This document shows, one piece after another, positions 1-8,423 of a stretch of 64,000 bases of DNA. A program made the position numbers and the translations under genes. The notes below the pieces were generated by a model. That model worked only from the letters and a program-made list of their open reading frames with translations, was not told the DNA's origin and made no database searches. Position 1 is the stretch's first letter. Each line of letters begins with the position of its first letter. This DNA comes from UBA8079 sp049601915 (GTDB lineage Bacteria > Pseudomonadota > Alphaproteobacteria > UBA6615): positions 124,001 through 188,000 of the forward strand of contig JBMYRB010000001.1 of NCBI GenBank assembly GCA_049601915.1. Reading direction: 5' to 3'.

Positions 1-1094
1 AAATCCGCCACGGTGGCGGGTACCATCCGGCCCCTCAATTCGATCTTCAACACCGTGCCCGACATGGCACAGGCGGCAGTCACATAACCCATTGCGACAG
101 GCCCGCCGACCGTCGGGCTGAACCCGCCGCTGGTGACAATCCCGATCTCGGCATCACGTTCGTCGCGGATCACCGCGCCCTCGCGAACCGGTGCCCGGCC
201 ATCGAGCATTATCCCGACACGTTTGCGCATCGGCCCTTCGCTCAACTGCTGCAGGATCGTCTCTGCGCCCGGGAAATCCGCCGTCTCACGCCGGCGTTTG
301 CCGACAGCCCAGGCCAGCCCGGCCTCAATGGGAGAGGTGGCTTCATTGATATCGTGGCCGTAGAGACAAAGCCCCGCTTCCAGCCGCAATGAATCCCGCG
401 CACCCAGCCCGACAGGCTCGACATCATCATCCGCGAGAAGCGTTTCTGCCAGCCCGGTGACCGCGTCGTTCGCTACGGAAATTTCAAACCCGTCCTCGCC
501 GGTATAACCCGAGCGGGTCACATAGGCGGCGACCCCGTCGAGGGTCATCTCCGCGCCCTGCATAAAAACGAGATCGCGGCATTCAGGTGCCAGTCCGGCC
601 AGCACGCCCTCGGCCTTTGGGCCCTGCAGTGCCAGCAGCGCGCTGTCGTTGAGAATTTGCAGTTCCGTATCGTCTGCTAGCTGCGATGCAATGTGGGCGA
701 AATCCACATCCTTGCACCCGGCGTTGACCACCAGGAACAGGGCCGGGACACCGTTCTCTTCGATCCGGGTGACCATGAGGTCATCGCGGATACCGCCCTG
801 TTCGTTGAGCAACAGCGTGTAGCGCATGCGGCCGGTCTCAAGACCCGAAATATCACCCGGGACAAGCCGCTCGAAACTCGCCGCAGGATCTCTTCCGCGC
901 AGGATCGCCTGGCCCATATGTGATACATCGAACAGACCCGCCGCACCGCGCGTCGCGTTGTGCTCGGCGATAATGCCCGCCGGGTACTGCACCGGCATGG
1001 CATAGCCCGCAAAGGGCACCATGCGTGCGCCCAGGGTCACGTGGAGTTCATACAGGGGGGTTCTACGAATATCCGTATCAGGAACTGACGTCAC
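1..1094 (-). CDS. gcvT: Aminomethyltransferase (glycine cleavage T protein), 3' end cut by window edge
   Basis: T protein of the glycine cleavage system, which transfers the methylene group from the lipoyl arm of H protein to tetrahydrofolate and releases ammonia. The reverse strand reads GTG-started VTSVPDTDIRRTPLYELHV and then GARMVPFAGYAMPVQYP, LFDVSHMGQ and VVNAGCKDVD, all typical of GcvT. I chose the GTG at 1094 because GGGAGAG lies just upstream and because the usual LYELH segment precedes the ATG at 1023. About 364 codons are present, so only roughly the last ten residues are missing. The gene follows a tandem glycine riboswitch, which predicts induction by glycine. The rest of the gcv operon is expected to the left of the window. 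Confidence 0.95.
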   Translation of the reverse strand, partial: MTSVPDTDIRRTPLYELHVTLGARMVPFAGYAMPVQYPAGIIAEHNATRGAAGLFDVSHMGQAILRGRDPAASFERLVPGDISGLETGRMRYTLLLNEQGGIRDDLMVTRIEENGVPALFLVVNAGCKDVDFAHIASQLADDTELQILNDSALLALQGPKAEGVLAGLAPECRDLVFMQGAEMTLDGVAAYVTRSGYTGEDGFEISVANDAVTGLAETLLADDDVEPVGLGARDSLRLEAGLCLYGHDINEATSPIEAGLAWAVGKRRRETADFPGAETILQQLSEGPMRKRVGIMLDGRAPVREGAVIRDERDAEIGIVTSGGFSPTVGGPVAMGYVTAACAMSGTVLKIELRGRMVPATVAD

Positions 1095-1142
1095 GCCGCT
1101 CTCCCGGTCCGAGCCAAGCCGGACAGCGCACCCGTTGCGCCG

Positions 1143-1352
1143 CCTGCCCCACTCTGTCGTCATACCTGAGAGATTCACCGTTCCCGGAACTGGTCCGATC
1201 TCGGCTTACGCCTTCGGTGAGGCCCGGGACCGAAAATAACCGGCCGGGCCTGCTTTCCAGAGTGTCATCTCCCTTGCGGTCCTGGGTGCCTGAGAGTTTC
1301 CGGGGCGGTTGCTCCTTCGGCGCCGGCGAACAGGCCGGTCTCTCCCGCTGGG
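1143..1352 (-). promoter_or_regulatory. Tandem glycine riboswitch (two aptamers) in the gcvT leader
   Basis: Reading the minus strand, the first aptamer starts near 1350 with GCGGGAGAGACCGG, continues with GCCGAAGGAGCAA, and closes with the conserved AAACTCTCAGGCACC at 1285-1300 and GGACCGCAAGGGAGATGACACTCTGGA near 1258-1283. The second aptamer has CACCGAAGG (about 1211-1219), GAATCTCTCAGGT (1164-1176) and GACAGAGTGGGGC (about 1145-1157). The paired CTCTCAGG elements, the CCGAAGG elements and the position directly upstream of gcvT are the hallmark of the cooperative or dimer-forming glycine riboswitch. It most likely turns gcvT on when glycine is abundant. Boundaries are approximate. Confidence 0.93.
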
Positions 1353-1408
1353 GTCACATGACATTTTTACCCAACATGGTACGCGACTCGGGTCGCGCTC
1401 CACTTTCG

Positions 1409-1436
1409 ACATTATGCCTCACCGGGGAGGAGTCAA
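1409..1436 (-). promoter_or_regulatory. Candidate sigma-70 promoter for the riboswitch-gcvT transcript
   Basis: On the minus strand TTGACT (1431-1436) and TAATGT (1409-1414) are separated by 16 bases, a good match to -35 and -10 elements. The promoter lies about 55 bases before the first aptamer. A small hairpin (GCGAC-CCGA-GTCGC, 1383-1396) sits between promoter and aptamer. Inferred from sequence only. Confidence 0.55.
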
Positions 1437-1460
1437 CCGGCGCCGGAATGCGGCTGTGGA

Positions 1461-2030
1461 CTAACGCCCGCGCTTGTTGAGGTTGTATTTCAGATCCTCG
1501 TCCGAAAGCACGAAGCCGACAAAAATACTGAACGCGTCGCCGAGCTGGCCGGCCTGCAGCGGAATCGTTTGCGTCAGCTCCTCGGAAAAGCCGATACGGT
1601 TTCGATTGCCCTCAAAAGAGATGCTCGTGTCGAACTCCTCGCGCGCCAGAATATTTTCATTCTTGTCGCCGATCGCGACAAAATACCTGACCGTCGCCGC
1701 TCGCGTCGTCGCCGCCGGGCCGCGTGTCGCAACCATGAGAAGCTGGAGGTCCACATCGACAACCCCGGTCCGGTCGTCCTCAATGTCGGTATCACAAAAA
1801 CCACGGAAATCTGCAACCTGCGCCTCCAATGTAACATCGGTCAGATCACGCCCCGGGCCCGGCAGAAACTGGGTCAACTCGGCAGCATCCTGAACAATGA
1901 CGATGTCAGGACAGGGTGGGGGCGGTCCCGCCGGCCCCTGTTCACACGCGGCCAGAAAAAACAGCGCGAGTGCGGCCCAGCCCGTCTTGGTCCGTCCGCC
2001 ACCAGCACCTGCGGTTCGCAAGAATCTCAT
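1461..2030 (-). CDS. Putative outer-membrane lipoprotein, function unknown
   Basis: A 189-residue protein with a positively charged N-terminus, a hydrophobic stretch at about residues 18-28 and a lipobox LAAC at 26-29, so Cys29 is the predicted lipidated residue. After it comes a Pro-rich linker and a domain of alternating polar and hydrophobic residues that looks like a secreted beta-sandwich (segments FRGFCDTDIEDD and VVDVDLQLLMVATRG). Cys39 and Cys78 could form a disulfide. Similar alphaproteobacterial proteins are annotated only as hypothetical lipoproteins. It ends just upstream of the gcvT promoter on the same strand. I do not recognise a function. Confidence 0.75.
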   Translation of the reverse strand: MRFLRTAGAGGGRTKTGWAALALFFLAACEQGPAGPPPPCPDIVIVQDAAELTQFLPGPGRDLTDVTLEAQVADFRGFCDTDIEDDRTGVVDVDLQLLMVATRGPAATTRAATVRYFVAIGDKNENILAREEFDTSISFEGNRNRIGFSEELTQTIPLQAGQLGDAFSIFVGFVLSDEDLKYNLNKRGR

Positions 2031-2049
2031 GAGATCAGCAATTGCCCGT

Positions 2050-2292
2050 TCAAAGCGTGTTGTGTGTGCCGTCGCAGAACGGTTTGTCGCCGGTCTGTTT
2101 GCAGCAGCAGAACCAGATGGTCTTGGCCTCGTCGCTTTCGAACATCACCGGCACAAAGTCGGTGCCCTTATGGGCGCTGTCGCAGAAAGGCTGCTTCTTG
2201 CTTTTGCCGCATACACACCACCAATATTTTCGCCCCGGGATCACATCCACGGCGATTGGTTCCTTCTGAGCGATCTCCGGATCCGCCATCAC
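2050..2292 (-). CDS. Double CDGSH iron-sulfur protein
   Basis: An 80-residue protein with two CDGSH-type [2Fe-2S] motifs (C-x-C-x2-S/T-x3-P-x-C-D-G-S/A/T-H). The first is CVCGKSKKQPFCDSAH, which has Ser where the family usually has Gly. The second is CCCKQTGDKPFCDGTH and matches fully. Each binds its cluster through three Cys and one His, the redox- and pH-labile arrangement known from mitoNEET-like proteins. The MiNT-like tandem form is common in bacteria. No membrane segment is present, so a cytosolic electron-transfer or Fe-S handling role is inferred. It ends 20 bases from the start of the neighbouring lipoprotein gene. Confidence 0.9.
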   Translation of the reverse strand: MMADPEIAQKEPIAVDVIPGRKYWWCVCGKSKKQPFCDSAHKGTDFVPVMFESDEAKTIWFCCCKQTGDKPFCDGTHNTL

Positions 2293-2317
2293 TTCTCTCC
2301 GCGCATCGCGCCGTGCC

Positions 2318-2347
2318 TTGCACCGTGCAGCGCCACTAAGATATTAC
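2318..2347 (+). promoter_or_regulatory. Candidate promoter for the ispH-thrB-rnhA operon
   Basis: TTGCAC (2318-2323) and TATTAC (2342-2347) are spaced by 18 bases, about 95 bases before the ispH start. Plausible sigma-70-like match, sequence inference only. Confidence 0.4.
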
Positions 2348-2442
2348 GGGTAGGCGGCAACTGACCGCGCGAAAACATTACGAGAGCGGCGGACCGAGAA
2401 CAAGGTCAGTCGTAGCTCCACAACGCGTTTCGGGAAAGCTCG

Positions 2443-3387
2443 ATGGCAAAATCACCTCTCACGATCCTGCTGGCGCAACCGCGCGGCTTCTGTGCGGGTG
2501 TCGATCGGGCCATTCAAATTGTCGAACAGGCGCTGGAACGCTATGGGCGGCCCATATATGTCCGCCACGAGATCGTCCATAACCGGTTCGTTGTCGAGAA
2601 TCTCGAGCAAAAGGGTGCGGTCTTCGTGGACGAGCTCGCGGAAGTTCCTGATGACGCGAAGGTGATATTTTCAGCCCATGGCGTGCCGAAATCCGTGCCC
2701 GTGGAGGCCGAGCGCCGCAACCTGTTCTATCTCGACGCGACCTGCCCACTGGTCAGCAAGGTGCACAATCAGGCACAGCACCAGCAACGCGCCGGCCGAC
2801 ATATCCTGTTGATCGGACACGAGGGACACCCCGAGGTGATCGGCACCATGGGACAGTTTCCCGAGGGCTCGATGACGTTGGTGGAAACCGTCGAGGATGT
2901 CGAAATTCTCGACATTCCGCCGGAAACTCAGCTTGCCTATGTGACCCAGACAACCCTGTCTGTCGACGATACGGCGGCGATCGTCGAGGCATTGCGCACG
3001 AAGTTCCCCAACATCGCGGAACCGGGTTCGGAAGACATCTGTTATGCAACGACGAACCGGCAGGAAGCGGTAAAGGCGATTGCCGAAAGATGCGACGCGA
3101 TGATCGTGATCGGCGCGCCGAACTCTTCGAACTCCAACCGCCTCGTCGAGGTGGCGTTGCGTTCAGGCTGCCGGGACGCGGCCCTGGTCGAACGGGCGAG
3201 CGGCATGGATTGGGACCGGTTCGACGGCTGCAAGACGCTGGGGCTGACCGCCGGGGCCTCGGCGCCCGAAACGCTGGTCGAGGAGTTTGTCGAAGCCTGC
3301 CGTGCACGCTACGACGTCACCATCAAGGAAATCTTGGTGCGAGAGGAGAATGTACATTTCAATCTCCCCCGCGCCCTGATTGCCTAG
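2443..3387 (+). CDS. ispH: 4-hydroxy-3-methylbut-2-enyl diphosphate reductase
   Basis: IspH (LytB) is the last enzyme of the methylerythritol-phosphate pathway. It reduces HMBPP to IPP and DMAPP with a [4Fe-4S] cluster. The 314-residue product is full length. The three cluster cysteines are visible at C17 (PRGFCAGVDRAI), C101 (DATCPLVSKVH) and C200 (EDICYATTNRQEAV). The substrate-binding SxN motif is in GAPNSSNSNRL. The C-terminal ETLVEEFVE is typical. It is the first gene of a tight operon, with the thrB start 9 bases after its stop. The ispH-thrB-rnhA order is common in alphaproteobacteria. Confidence 0.97.
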   Translation: MAKSPLTILLAQPRGFCAGVDRAIQIVEQALERYGRPIYVRHEIVHNRFVVENLEQKGAVFVDELAEVPDDAKVIFSAHGVPKSVPVEAERRNLFYLDATCPLVSKVHNQAQHQQRAGRHILLIGHEGHPEVIGTMGQFPEGSMTLVETVEDVEILDIPPETQLAYVTQTTLSVDDTAAIVEALRTKFPNIAEPGSEDICYATTNRQEAVKAIAERCDAMIVIGAPNSSNSNRLVEVALRSGCRDAALVERASGMDWDRFDGCKTLGLTAGASAPETLVEEFVEACRARYDVTIKEILVREENVHFNLPRALIA

Positions 3388-3396
3388 TGTGCTGCA

Positions 3397-4395
3397 ATGG
3401 CCGTCTACACCGACGTAACAGACGAAGACCTCATCGCCTTTCTGGGCGATTACGACATCGGTGAAGTCGTATCCCTCAAAGGCATCGCGGAGGGTGTGGA
3501 GAACACCAACTATCTGTTGCAGACCGTGACAGGCGACGACGACGCGCCGCGAAGCTATATCCTGACCCTTTACGAAAAACGCGTCGACCGGGACGATCTC
3601 CCCTACTTCCTGGGTCTGATGGATCATCTGGCGCAAAGCGGATTTACATGTCCGACCCCAATCCACGGACGCGACGGTGCGGCATTGCGCGAGCTTGCCG
3701 GACGACCGGCCGCCATCGTCTCTTTCCTGTCCGGAATCTGGCCTAAGAAAATCACACCGAAGCATTGCGCAGCACTCGGTGCCGCGCTGGCGCAGATGCA
3801 CGAGGCCGGTCAAAACTTCGACGGCCATCGCCCCAACAACATGTCGGTTGCCGGCTGGCAGACCCTCGTGGCCCAGACGCGCGATCAAGCCGATAGTGTC
3901 GTCCCCGGCCTCAAGGACGTGCTGGATGCGGAGCTGTCCGAGATCGCGATCAATTGGCCCGACAACTTGCCGACCGGCGTGATTCACGCGGATCTTTTCC
4001 CCGACAACGTGTTCTTCCTCGGGGAAAATCTTTCAGGCTTCATCGATTTCTACTTTGCCTGTAACGATGCACTCGCCTATGACCTCGCGATCTGCATCAA
4101 CGCATGGTGCTTCGAGCCCGATAACAGCCTGAATGTCACCAAGGCACGGGCGCTGTTGCGTGGCTATGCCTCTGTACGGCCCCTCACCCGGCCGGAGTTC
4201 GATGCGCTGCCCCGGTTGGCACGCGGGAGCGCCCTGCGGTTCCTGCTCACGCGCCTGTATGACTGGATCAATCACGACTCGGCGGCCTTCGTACAGCCGA
4301 AGGACCCCAAACAATTTTTGGGCCGGCTGCGATTTCATCAGCAGGTGGACGGCCCGGGCGCCTATGGCGTCGGCTTCGAGGATGTCAGCGGATGA
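3397..4395 (+). CDS. thrB: Homoserine kinase (APH-type ThrB)
   Basis: Phosphorylates homoserine with ATP in threonine synthesis. This is the aminoglycoside-phosphotransferase-fold kinase of alphaproteobacteria and pseudomonads, not the GHMP-type enzyme of E. coli. The 332-residue protein has the N-terminal substrate and nucleotide segment EGVENTNYLL, the catalytic Brenner-like loop IHADLFPDNVFF (H197, D199) and the metal-binding FIDFYFACNDALAYDLA. The stop overlaps the rnhA start in ATGA. Threonine synthase, the next step, is encoded in this window at 11.5-12.9 kb, but on the other strand in the oxidase block. Confidence 0.95.
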   Translation: MAVYTDVTDEDLIAFLGDYDIGEVVSLKGIAEGVENTNYLLQTVTGDDDAPRSYILTLYEKRVDRDDLPYFLGLMDHLAQSGFTCPTPIHGRDGAALRELAGRPAAIVSFLSGIWPKKITPKHCAALGAALAQMHEAGQNFDGHRPNNMSVAGWQTLVAQTRDQADSVVPGLKDVLDAELSEIAINWPDNLPTGVIHADLFPDNVFFLGENLSGFIDFYFACNDALAYDLAICINAWCFEPDNSLNVTKARALLRGYASVRPLTRPEFDALPRLARGSALRFLLTRLYDWINHDSAAFVQPKDPKQFLGRLRFHQQVDGPGAYGVGFEDVSG

Positions 4396-4835
4396 ACGGT
4401 AAGGCCCGGATCGAGATCTACACCGACGGTGCCTGCTCTGGAAATCCAGGGCCCGGCGGCTGGGGTGTCGTCCTGCGCGCCGGCGAGCACGAAAAAGAAC
4501 TGTCTGGCGGCGAGGACGAAACGACGAACAACAGGATGGAGCTCATGGCGGCCATCGCGGCACTCGAGGAACTCAAGCAAGCCTCGGCGGTCGACCTGTT
4601 CACCGATTCGACCTATGTGCGCGACGGGATCATTAAGTGGATCCACAACTGGAAGCGCAACGGCTGGAAAACCGCCGCCAGGAAGCCGGTCAAGAATGTC
4701 GATTTGTGGAAACGCCTGGAGCAGGTGATGGAACCCCACGATATCGAATGGCATTGGGTAAAGGGGCATGCCGGACACCCGGACAATGAGCGCGCCGACG
4801 AACTCGCCCGCAGCGCGATCATCCCCAACTACTGA
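4392..4835 (+). CDS. rnhA: Ribonuclease HI
   Basis: Cleaves the RNA strand of RNA-DNA hybrids, as in primer and R-loop removal. The 147-residue protein carries the full DEDD active site: D12 (YTDGACSGNPGPGGWG), E50 (TNNRMELMAA), D72 (FTDSTYVRDGI) and D136 (GHAGHPDNERADELAR). The basic handle region is present (HNWKRNGWKTAARKPV). It overlaps thrB by 4 bases, so translation is probably coupled. The operon faces a convergent peroxiredoxin gene across a strong hairpin. Confidence 0.97.
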   Translation: MNGKARIEIYTDGACSGNPGPGGWGVVLRAGEHEKELSGGEDETTNNRMELMAAIAALEELKQASAVDLFTDSTYVRDGIIKWIHNWKRNGWKTAARKPVKNVDLWKRLEQVMEPHDIEWHWVKGHAGHPDNERADELARSAIIPNY

Positions 4836-4860
4836 CAGGTCGCCCAACCACGACCGCCAC

Positions 4861-4888
4861 AACAAAAACGGGGGCCCGAAGGCCCCCG
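4861..4888 (-). terminator. Intrinsic terminator of the peroxiredoxin gene (possibly bidirectional)
   Basis: GGGGGCC (4870-4876), loop CGAA, GGCCCCC (4881-4887): a perfect 7-bp GC stem. In the minus-strand direction the stem is followed by TTTTTGTT, giving a classical rho-independent terminator 25-50 bases after the peroxiredoxin stop. There is no T-run on the plus strand, so termination of rnhA there would be weaker. Confidence 0.9.
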
Positions 4889-4912
4889 CAGACTTATCGG
4901 CTGGCGGATCGC

Positions 4913-5395
4913 CTAGAGATGTTCGAGCACACTCTCGGCCGAGCTTTTCTCGAAAGCACCGCCATCGTCCAGAAGCACCTCGGTCACCGTGCCGTCATCA
5001 ACGATCATGGCGAAACGCTGGCTGCGTACGCCAAGTCCACGATCCACGAGATCGAGCTCCATGCCGAGCTCCTTGGTGAAGGCAGCCGAGCCGTCGGCCA
5101 GCATCATCACATTGTCGCCAACCGACTGATCCTTGCCCCAGGCTTCCATGACGAACGGGTCATTCACGGCCATGCAGGCAATCGTGTCGACACCCTTGGC
5201 CTTCAGTTCGTCCGCCTTCTGCACGAAACCGGGCAGATGCTGTGCCGAGCAGGTCGGCGTGAAGGCGCCGGGCACCGAAAACAGAACAACCTTCTTGCCG
5301 CCGAACAGATCGTCGGTCGAGACCTGATCGATTCCGTCTGCCGTCTTGTGCGCGAGCGCACTCGCCGGGATTTTGTCGCCTACACTGATAGCCAT
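4913..5395 (-). CDS. Peroxiredoxin, Prx5/PrxII type
   Basis: Thiol peroxidase that reduces hydrogen peroxide and organic peroxides. From the ATG at 5395 the protein is 160 residues. This start is preferred over the in-frame ATG at 5437 because GGAGAG lies at the right distance and because the family begins with MAISVGDKIP-like sequence. The peroxidatic cysteine is C49 in PGAFTPTCSAQHLPGF, and C74 (TIACMAVNDPF) is where plant and bacterial PrxII enzymes carry the resolving cysteine. No signal peptide is present, so it is cytosolic. Its electron donor (glutaredoxin/glutathione or thioredoxin) cannot be told from sequence. gshA is present in this window. Confidence 0.93.
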   Translation of the reverse strand: MAISVGDKIPASALAHKTADGIDQVSTDDLFGGKKVVLFSVPGAFTPTCSAQHLPGFVQKADELKAKGVDTIACMAVNDPFVMEAWGKDQSVGDNVMMLADGSAAFTKELGMELDLVDRGLGVRSQRFAMIVDDGTVTEVLLDDGGAFEKSSAESVLEHL

Positions 5396-5536
5396 CTGTC
5401 TCTCCTCGATCGACTGTGTTGCCCGACGCGCGAACATGAACGTCCCGGCCGAGCTCGTTATTGATATCGGTTCGCAACATAGTCTGAATTGCGGAAAGTT
5501 CCAGTGTTCGTTCGATGGAAAATCCGGTCGGGAGAA

Positions 5537-7702
5537 CTATCTTTCGGCCACCGCCGTCGTCAAACCGGCTTCCGTCAACCCGCCGAACACCGCGCTATCC
5601 GACAACAATTCCGGCAGCACCACGCCGCCGGGGGAGTCCGGCCCGTAAATGACGTTGAACGGAATGCCGAACCGGCTGAAAGAGGCGAGATACTGGGCGA
5701 TTGTATCGCTCGGTTTGGTCCAGTCCGCACGCATCAGGACAACTTCACCGCGCTCGAAAACTTCGTTCACGGCCTGGGTATCCAGAACCCGCTTCTTGTT
5801 GACCTGACAGGAGATGCACCAATCTGCCGTGACATCCACAAAGACCACATTACCCTGTGCCACAAGTTCAGGAATGGCAGCCTGATCGAAGGGAACCCAA
5901 GCTTCATCAAGTGCTGCTATCTGGGATTGATCGCGCACGCCGATACCCAACGCCGCCAATGCGGTCGGCACTACAAAGGCAACGAGCGCTACGGCGAACA
6001 CGCCCGCCCCGAGCATCCGGCCGGTGTTCTCAGGCACCCGGTTACGCAGCGCGAAGAGCGCAAATATCGCCGCCATCAGGGCCGCGACGACCACCGCGGC
6101 TTCGACCGAGACCTGCACCGCCATGACCGTCAGCAGCCAGACGGCGGTGGCTATCAACGCGAGCGAGAGGAACTTCTTGAGACCATTCATCCATGGCCCC
6201 GGACGCGGCAATTTGGTGGCCAGTACGGGGAAGAGCGCAACGAGAATGAACGGCGAGGCCATCCCAATCCCGAGCGCGAGGAAGATCGAATAGATCTCGA
6301 GCGCACCCCGGCTGAGGGCAAACCCGATTGAGGTGCCGAGGAACGGTGCGGTACAGGGGGTCGCGAGTATCGTGGCAAACGCGCCCTGAAAGAACTGTCC
6401 CCCCAGCGAGCTCTTATTGCCCGCCGCGACCGCCACATCGGACACCTTGCCCGGAAGGCGAACCTCGAACAGGCCCCACATGTTGGCGGCAAACAGGGTC
6501 AGTATAACCACCAGCGTGACGACGAAGATCGGTTGCTGGAACTGTATCCCCCAGCCGACGGCCAAACCCGCCGATTTCACACCCACGGCGAGGCTCGCCA
6601 ACGCCAGAAATGACACAACGATGCCTGCCGTCGTGGCCAGGAAACCGAGACGGACTTCCCTGGGATCACCACCGCCATGACTGACCACCGACAGAAGCTT
6701 TATCGATATCACCGGCAACACGCAGGGCATCAGGTTCAAGATCAGCCCGCCGACGAGCGCCAGTGCCATGATCGACAACAGGGTAGTCAGCGCCAGTCCG
6801 CCAGTATCGACATGGGCCAGGCCGCCTGCGAGCGGCACAGCTCTGGTCTCGATGCTTCGTGCACCATCGATCAGAGTAAAGATTAGCGGGTCGCTTTCGA
6901 GGTCGACAGGCGCGCCCTCACCGAAAATGTCTTCTGCCGTGACCGATGCCAGGACGACGCGACCTTCTTCGAGGAACTCAAACTCGGGATTGGAGAAGAT
7001 CACATCCTCCGATCCCTCGACCAGAAGGTCCGGTGTCTCGAACGGAGTATCGGCGCGAAACGCCGCACGAATGAGCGGGTTCACATTGGTGCCCGAAACG
7101 TCGGCGCCCTCGAAGACCAGACCCGCACGACGACCATCGCCGGGCACCTGGTTCTGGTAGCGATCGATCATGTTCGCGAATTTCGACGGATTGGCCGGGC
7201 CGGCAGGAAGATCGAGCAACGCCTGGAACGTATGGGGGATACAAACGTCGTCACAAATCAGCAGATCGACGGTGGCGCGCAAAGATACGGCCTCGCCGAC
7301 ATTCTGCAGACGCGCATTGACCGGGAACACGACCTGCTTCTCGTAGCCGAATGTCTCCAGATCGTAGTACATGAACCGCACTGGCGCGGGCCACTGGAAC
7401 GTCGCCGTCTCAAGATTCCCCGATTTTCCCCATTCCACATAGGGCGGGATGCCGGCGTCACCGGGCGAGCGCCAATAGGTCTTCCAACCTTCGTCCAGAC
7501 GGACCTCGATACCCAACGGGATGGTTTCCAGGTCACCCACCGCTGTCGTGGCCGAAATCAGCCGGATATCCGCCTTCGGACCATCCAGCCAATCCGTCGC
7601 GACATCGCTTGTGGCAAGGCTCGGCCATAAAATCGCCGGAATAACTGCGAAAATCGCGGCCAAACGCATAAATTCACGCAAAAGCGGTACCATATCGTTC
7701 AT
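5537..7702 (-). CDS. Protein-disulfide reductase, ScsB/DsbD family membrane electron transporter
   Basis: A 721-residue inner-membrane protein that passes electrons from cytosolic thioredoxin to periplasmic partners. Domain order: signal or anchor segment (about 12-30), a periplasmic N-terminal domain with a Cys pair in ICDDVCIPH, eight or so membrane segments with the transmembrane cysteines in NLMPCVLPVISIK and ATPCTAPFLG, and a C-terminal thioredoxin domain with CISC at 629-632. The long N-domain fits the ScsB subfamily better than classical DsbD. The start is uncertain: ATG 7702, or 7693, which sits better relative to GGAG. A solo gene with its own 140-bp upstream region; the peroxiredoxin gene downstream has its own spacer. 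Confidence 0.88.
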   Translation of the reverse strand: MNDMVPLLREFMRLAAIFAVIPAILWPSLATSDVATDWLDGPKADIRLISATTAVGDLETIPLGIEVRLDEGWKTYWRSPGDAGIPPYVEWGKSGNLETATFQWPAPVRFMYYDLETFGYEKQVVFPVNARLQNVGEAVSLRATVDLLICDDVCIPHTFQALLDLPAGPANPSKFANMIDRYQNQVPGDGRRAGLVFEGADVSGTNVNPLIRAAFRADTPFETPDLLVEGSEDVIFSNPEFEFLEEGRVVLASVTAEDIFGEGAPVDLESDPLIFTLIDGARSIETRAVPLAGGLAHVDTGGLALTTLLSIMALALVGGLILNLMPCVLPVISIKLLSVVSHGGGDPREVRLGFLATTAGIVVSFLALASLAVGVKSAGLAVGWGIQFQQPIFVVTLVVILTLFAANMWGLFEVRLPGKVSDVAVAAGNKSSLGGQFFQGAFATILATPCTAPFLGTSIGFALSRGALEIYSIFLALGIGMASPFILVALFPVLATKLPRPGPWMNGLKKFLSLALIATAVWLLTVMAVQVSVEAAVVVAALMAAIFALFALRNRVPENTGRMLGAGVFAVALVAFVVPTALAALGIGVRDQSQIAALDEAWVPFDQAAIPELVAQGNVVFVDVTADWCISCQVNKKRVLDTQAVNEVFERGEVVLMRADWTKPSDTIAQYLASFSRFGIPFNVIYGPDSPGGVVLPELLSDSAVFGGLTEAGLTTAVAER

Positions 7703-7844
7703 GCTCCGGCTGGAGTGCCTGTGACGGTGAAAAGAACTCTAACGCTTGAAATATAGGAATGATTAGCCCAGATAGCGGCTCACCGCTCAACAGCCCTCAC
7801 AATTACGTGTCGGAATAAAGCTTCGGCGCCGGCATCAGGAAACC

Positions 7845-8423
7845 ATGACTGACACCGAATCTGCGACAGGGACGTATTTCGAAGGGCAGATGCTCCTGGC
7901 GATGCCCGCGATGACCGATCCGCGCTTCGAACGCGCCGTCATTTATATATGTGCACATAATGACGAAGGCGCAATGGGATTGGTGATCAACAAGCGCCTC
8001 GATTCAATCGATTTTCGCGAACTCCTCGGACAGCTGGATATCCCGGCAGCCGAAAGCGCGCGCGATGTCACGATTCATTTCGGAGGTCCCGTCGAAAATC
8101 AACGCGGCTTCGTCCTCCATTCGGGCGAGTACCGCCACACGGAGACATTAATGGTGACCGAACATGTCGGCCTCACCGCAACCCTCGATATCCTGCGTGC
8201 ATTGGCCCAGGGTGCGGGTCCGGAACGCTCGATCCTGGCGCTCGGCTATGCCGGCTGGGGAGCCGGCCAGCTCGAGTCCGAAATCCACGACAATGCCTGG
8301 CTTTCCATCCCCTACGACGAAAGCCTGATGTTCGAGGTTGGCGACGACGACAAGTGGGAGCGTGCCTTCAACAGTATCGGCGTCGACCTCTCGGTGCTGT
8401 CCGGGACTTCGGGTCACGCTTAA
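7845..8423 (+). CDS. YqgE/AlgH family protein (DUF179)
   Basis: A 192-residue member of the UPF0301 family. It is recognised from GQMLLAMPAMTDPRFERAVIYICAHNDEGAMGLVINK at the N-terminus (split across several conserved segments) and from HFGGPVENQRGFVLHS and LALGYAGWGAGQLESEI. The molecular function is not established. AlgH in Pseudomonas affects alginate expression. AGGAAACC precedes the start. Its TAA stop is overlapped by the convergent MFS gene in the palindrome TTAA. Confidence 0.93.
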   Translation: MTDTESATGTYFEGQMLLAMPAMTDPRFERAVIYICAHNDEGAMGLVINKRLDSIDFRELLGQLDIPAAESARDVTIHFGGPVENQRGFVLHSGEYRHTETLMVTEHVGLTATLDILRALAQGAGPERSILALGYAGWGAGQLESEIHDNAWLSIPYDESLMFEVGDDDKWERAFNSIGVDLSVLSGTSGHA

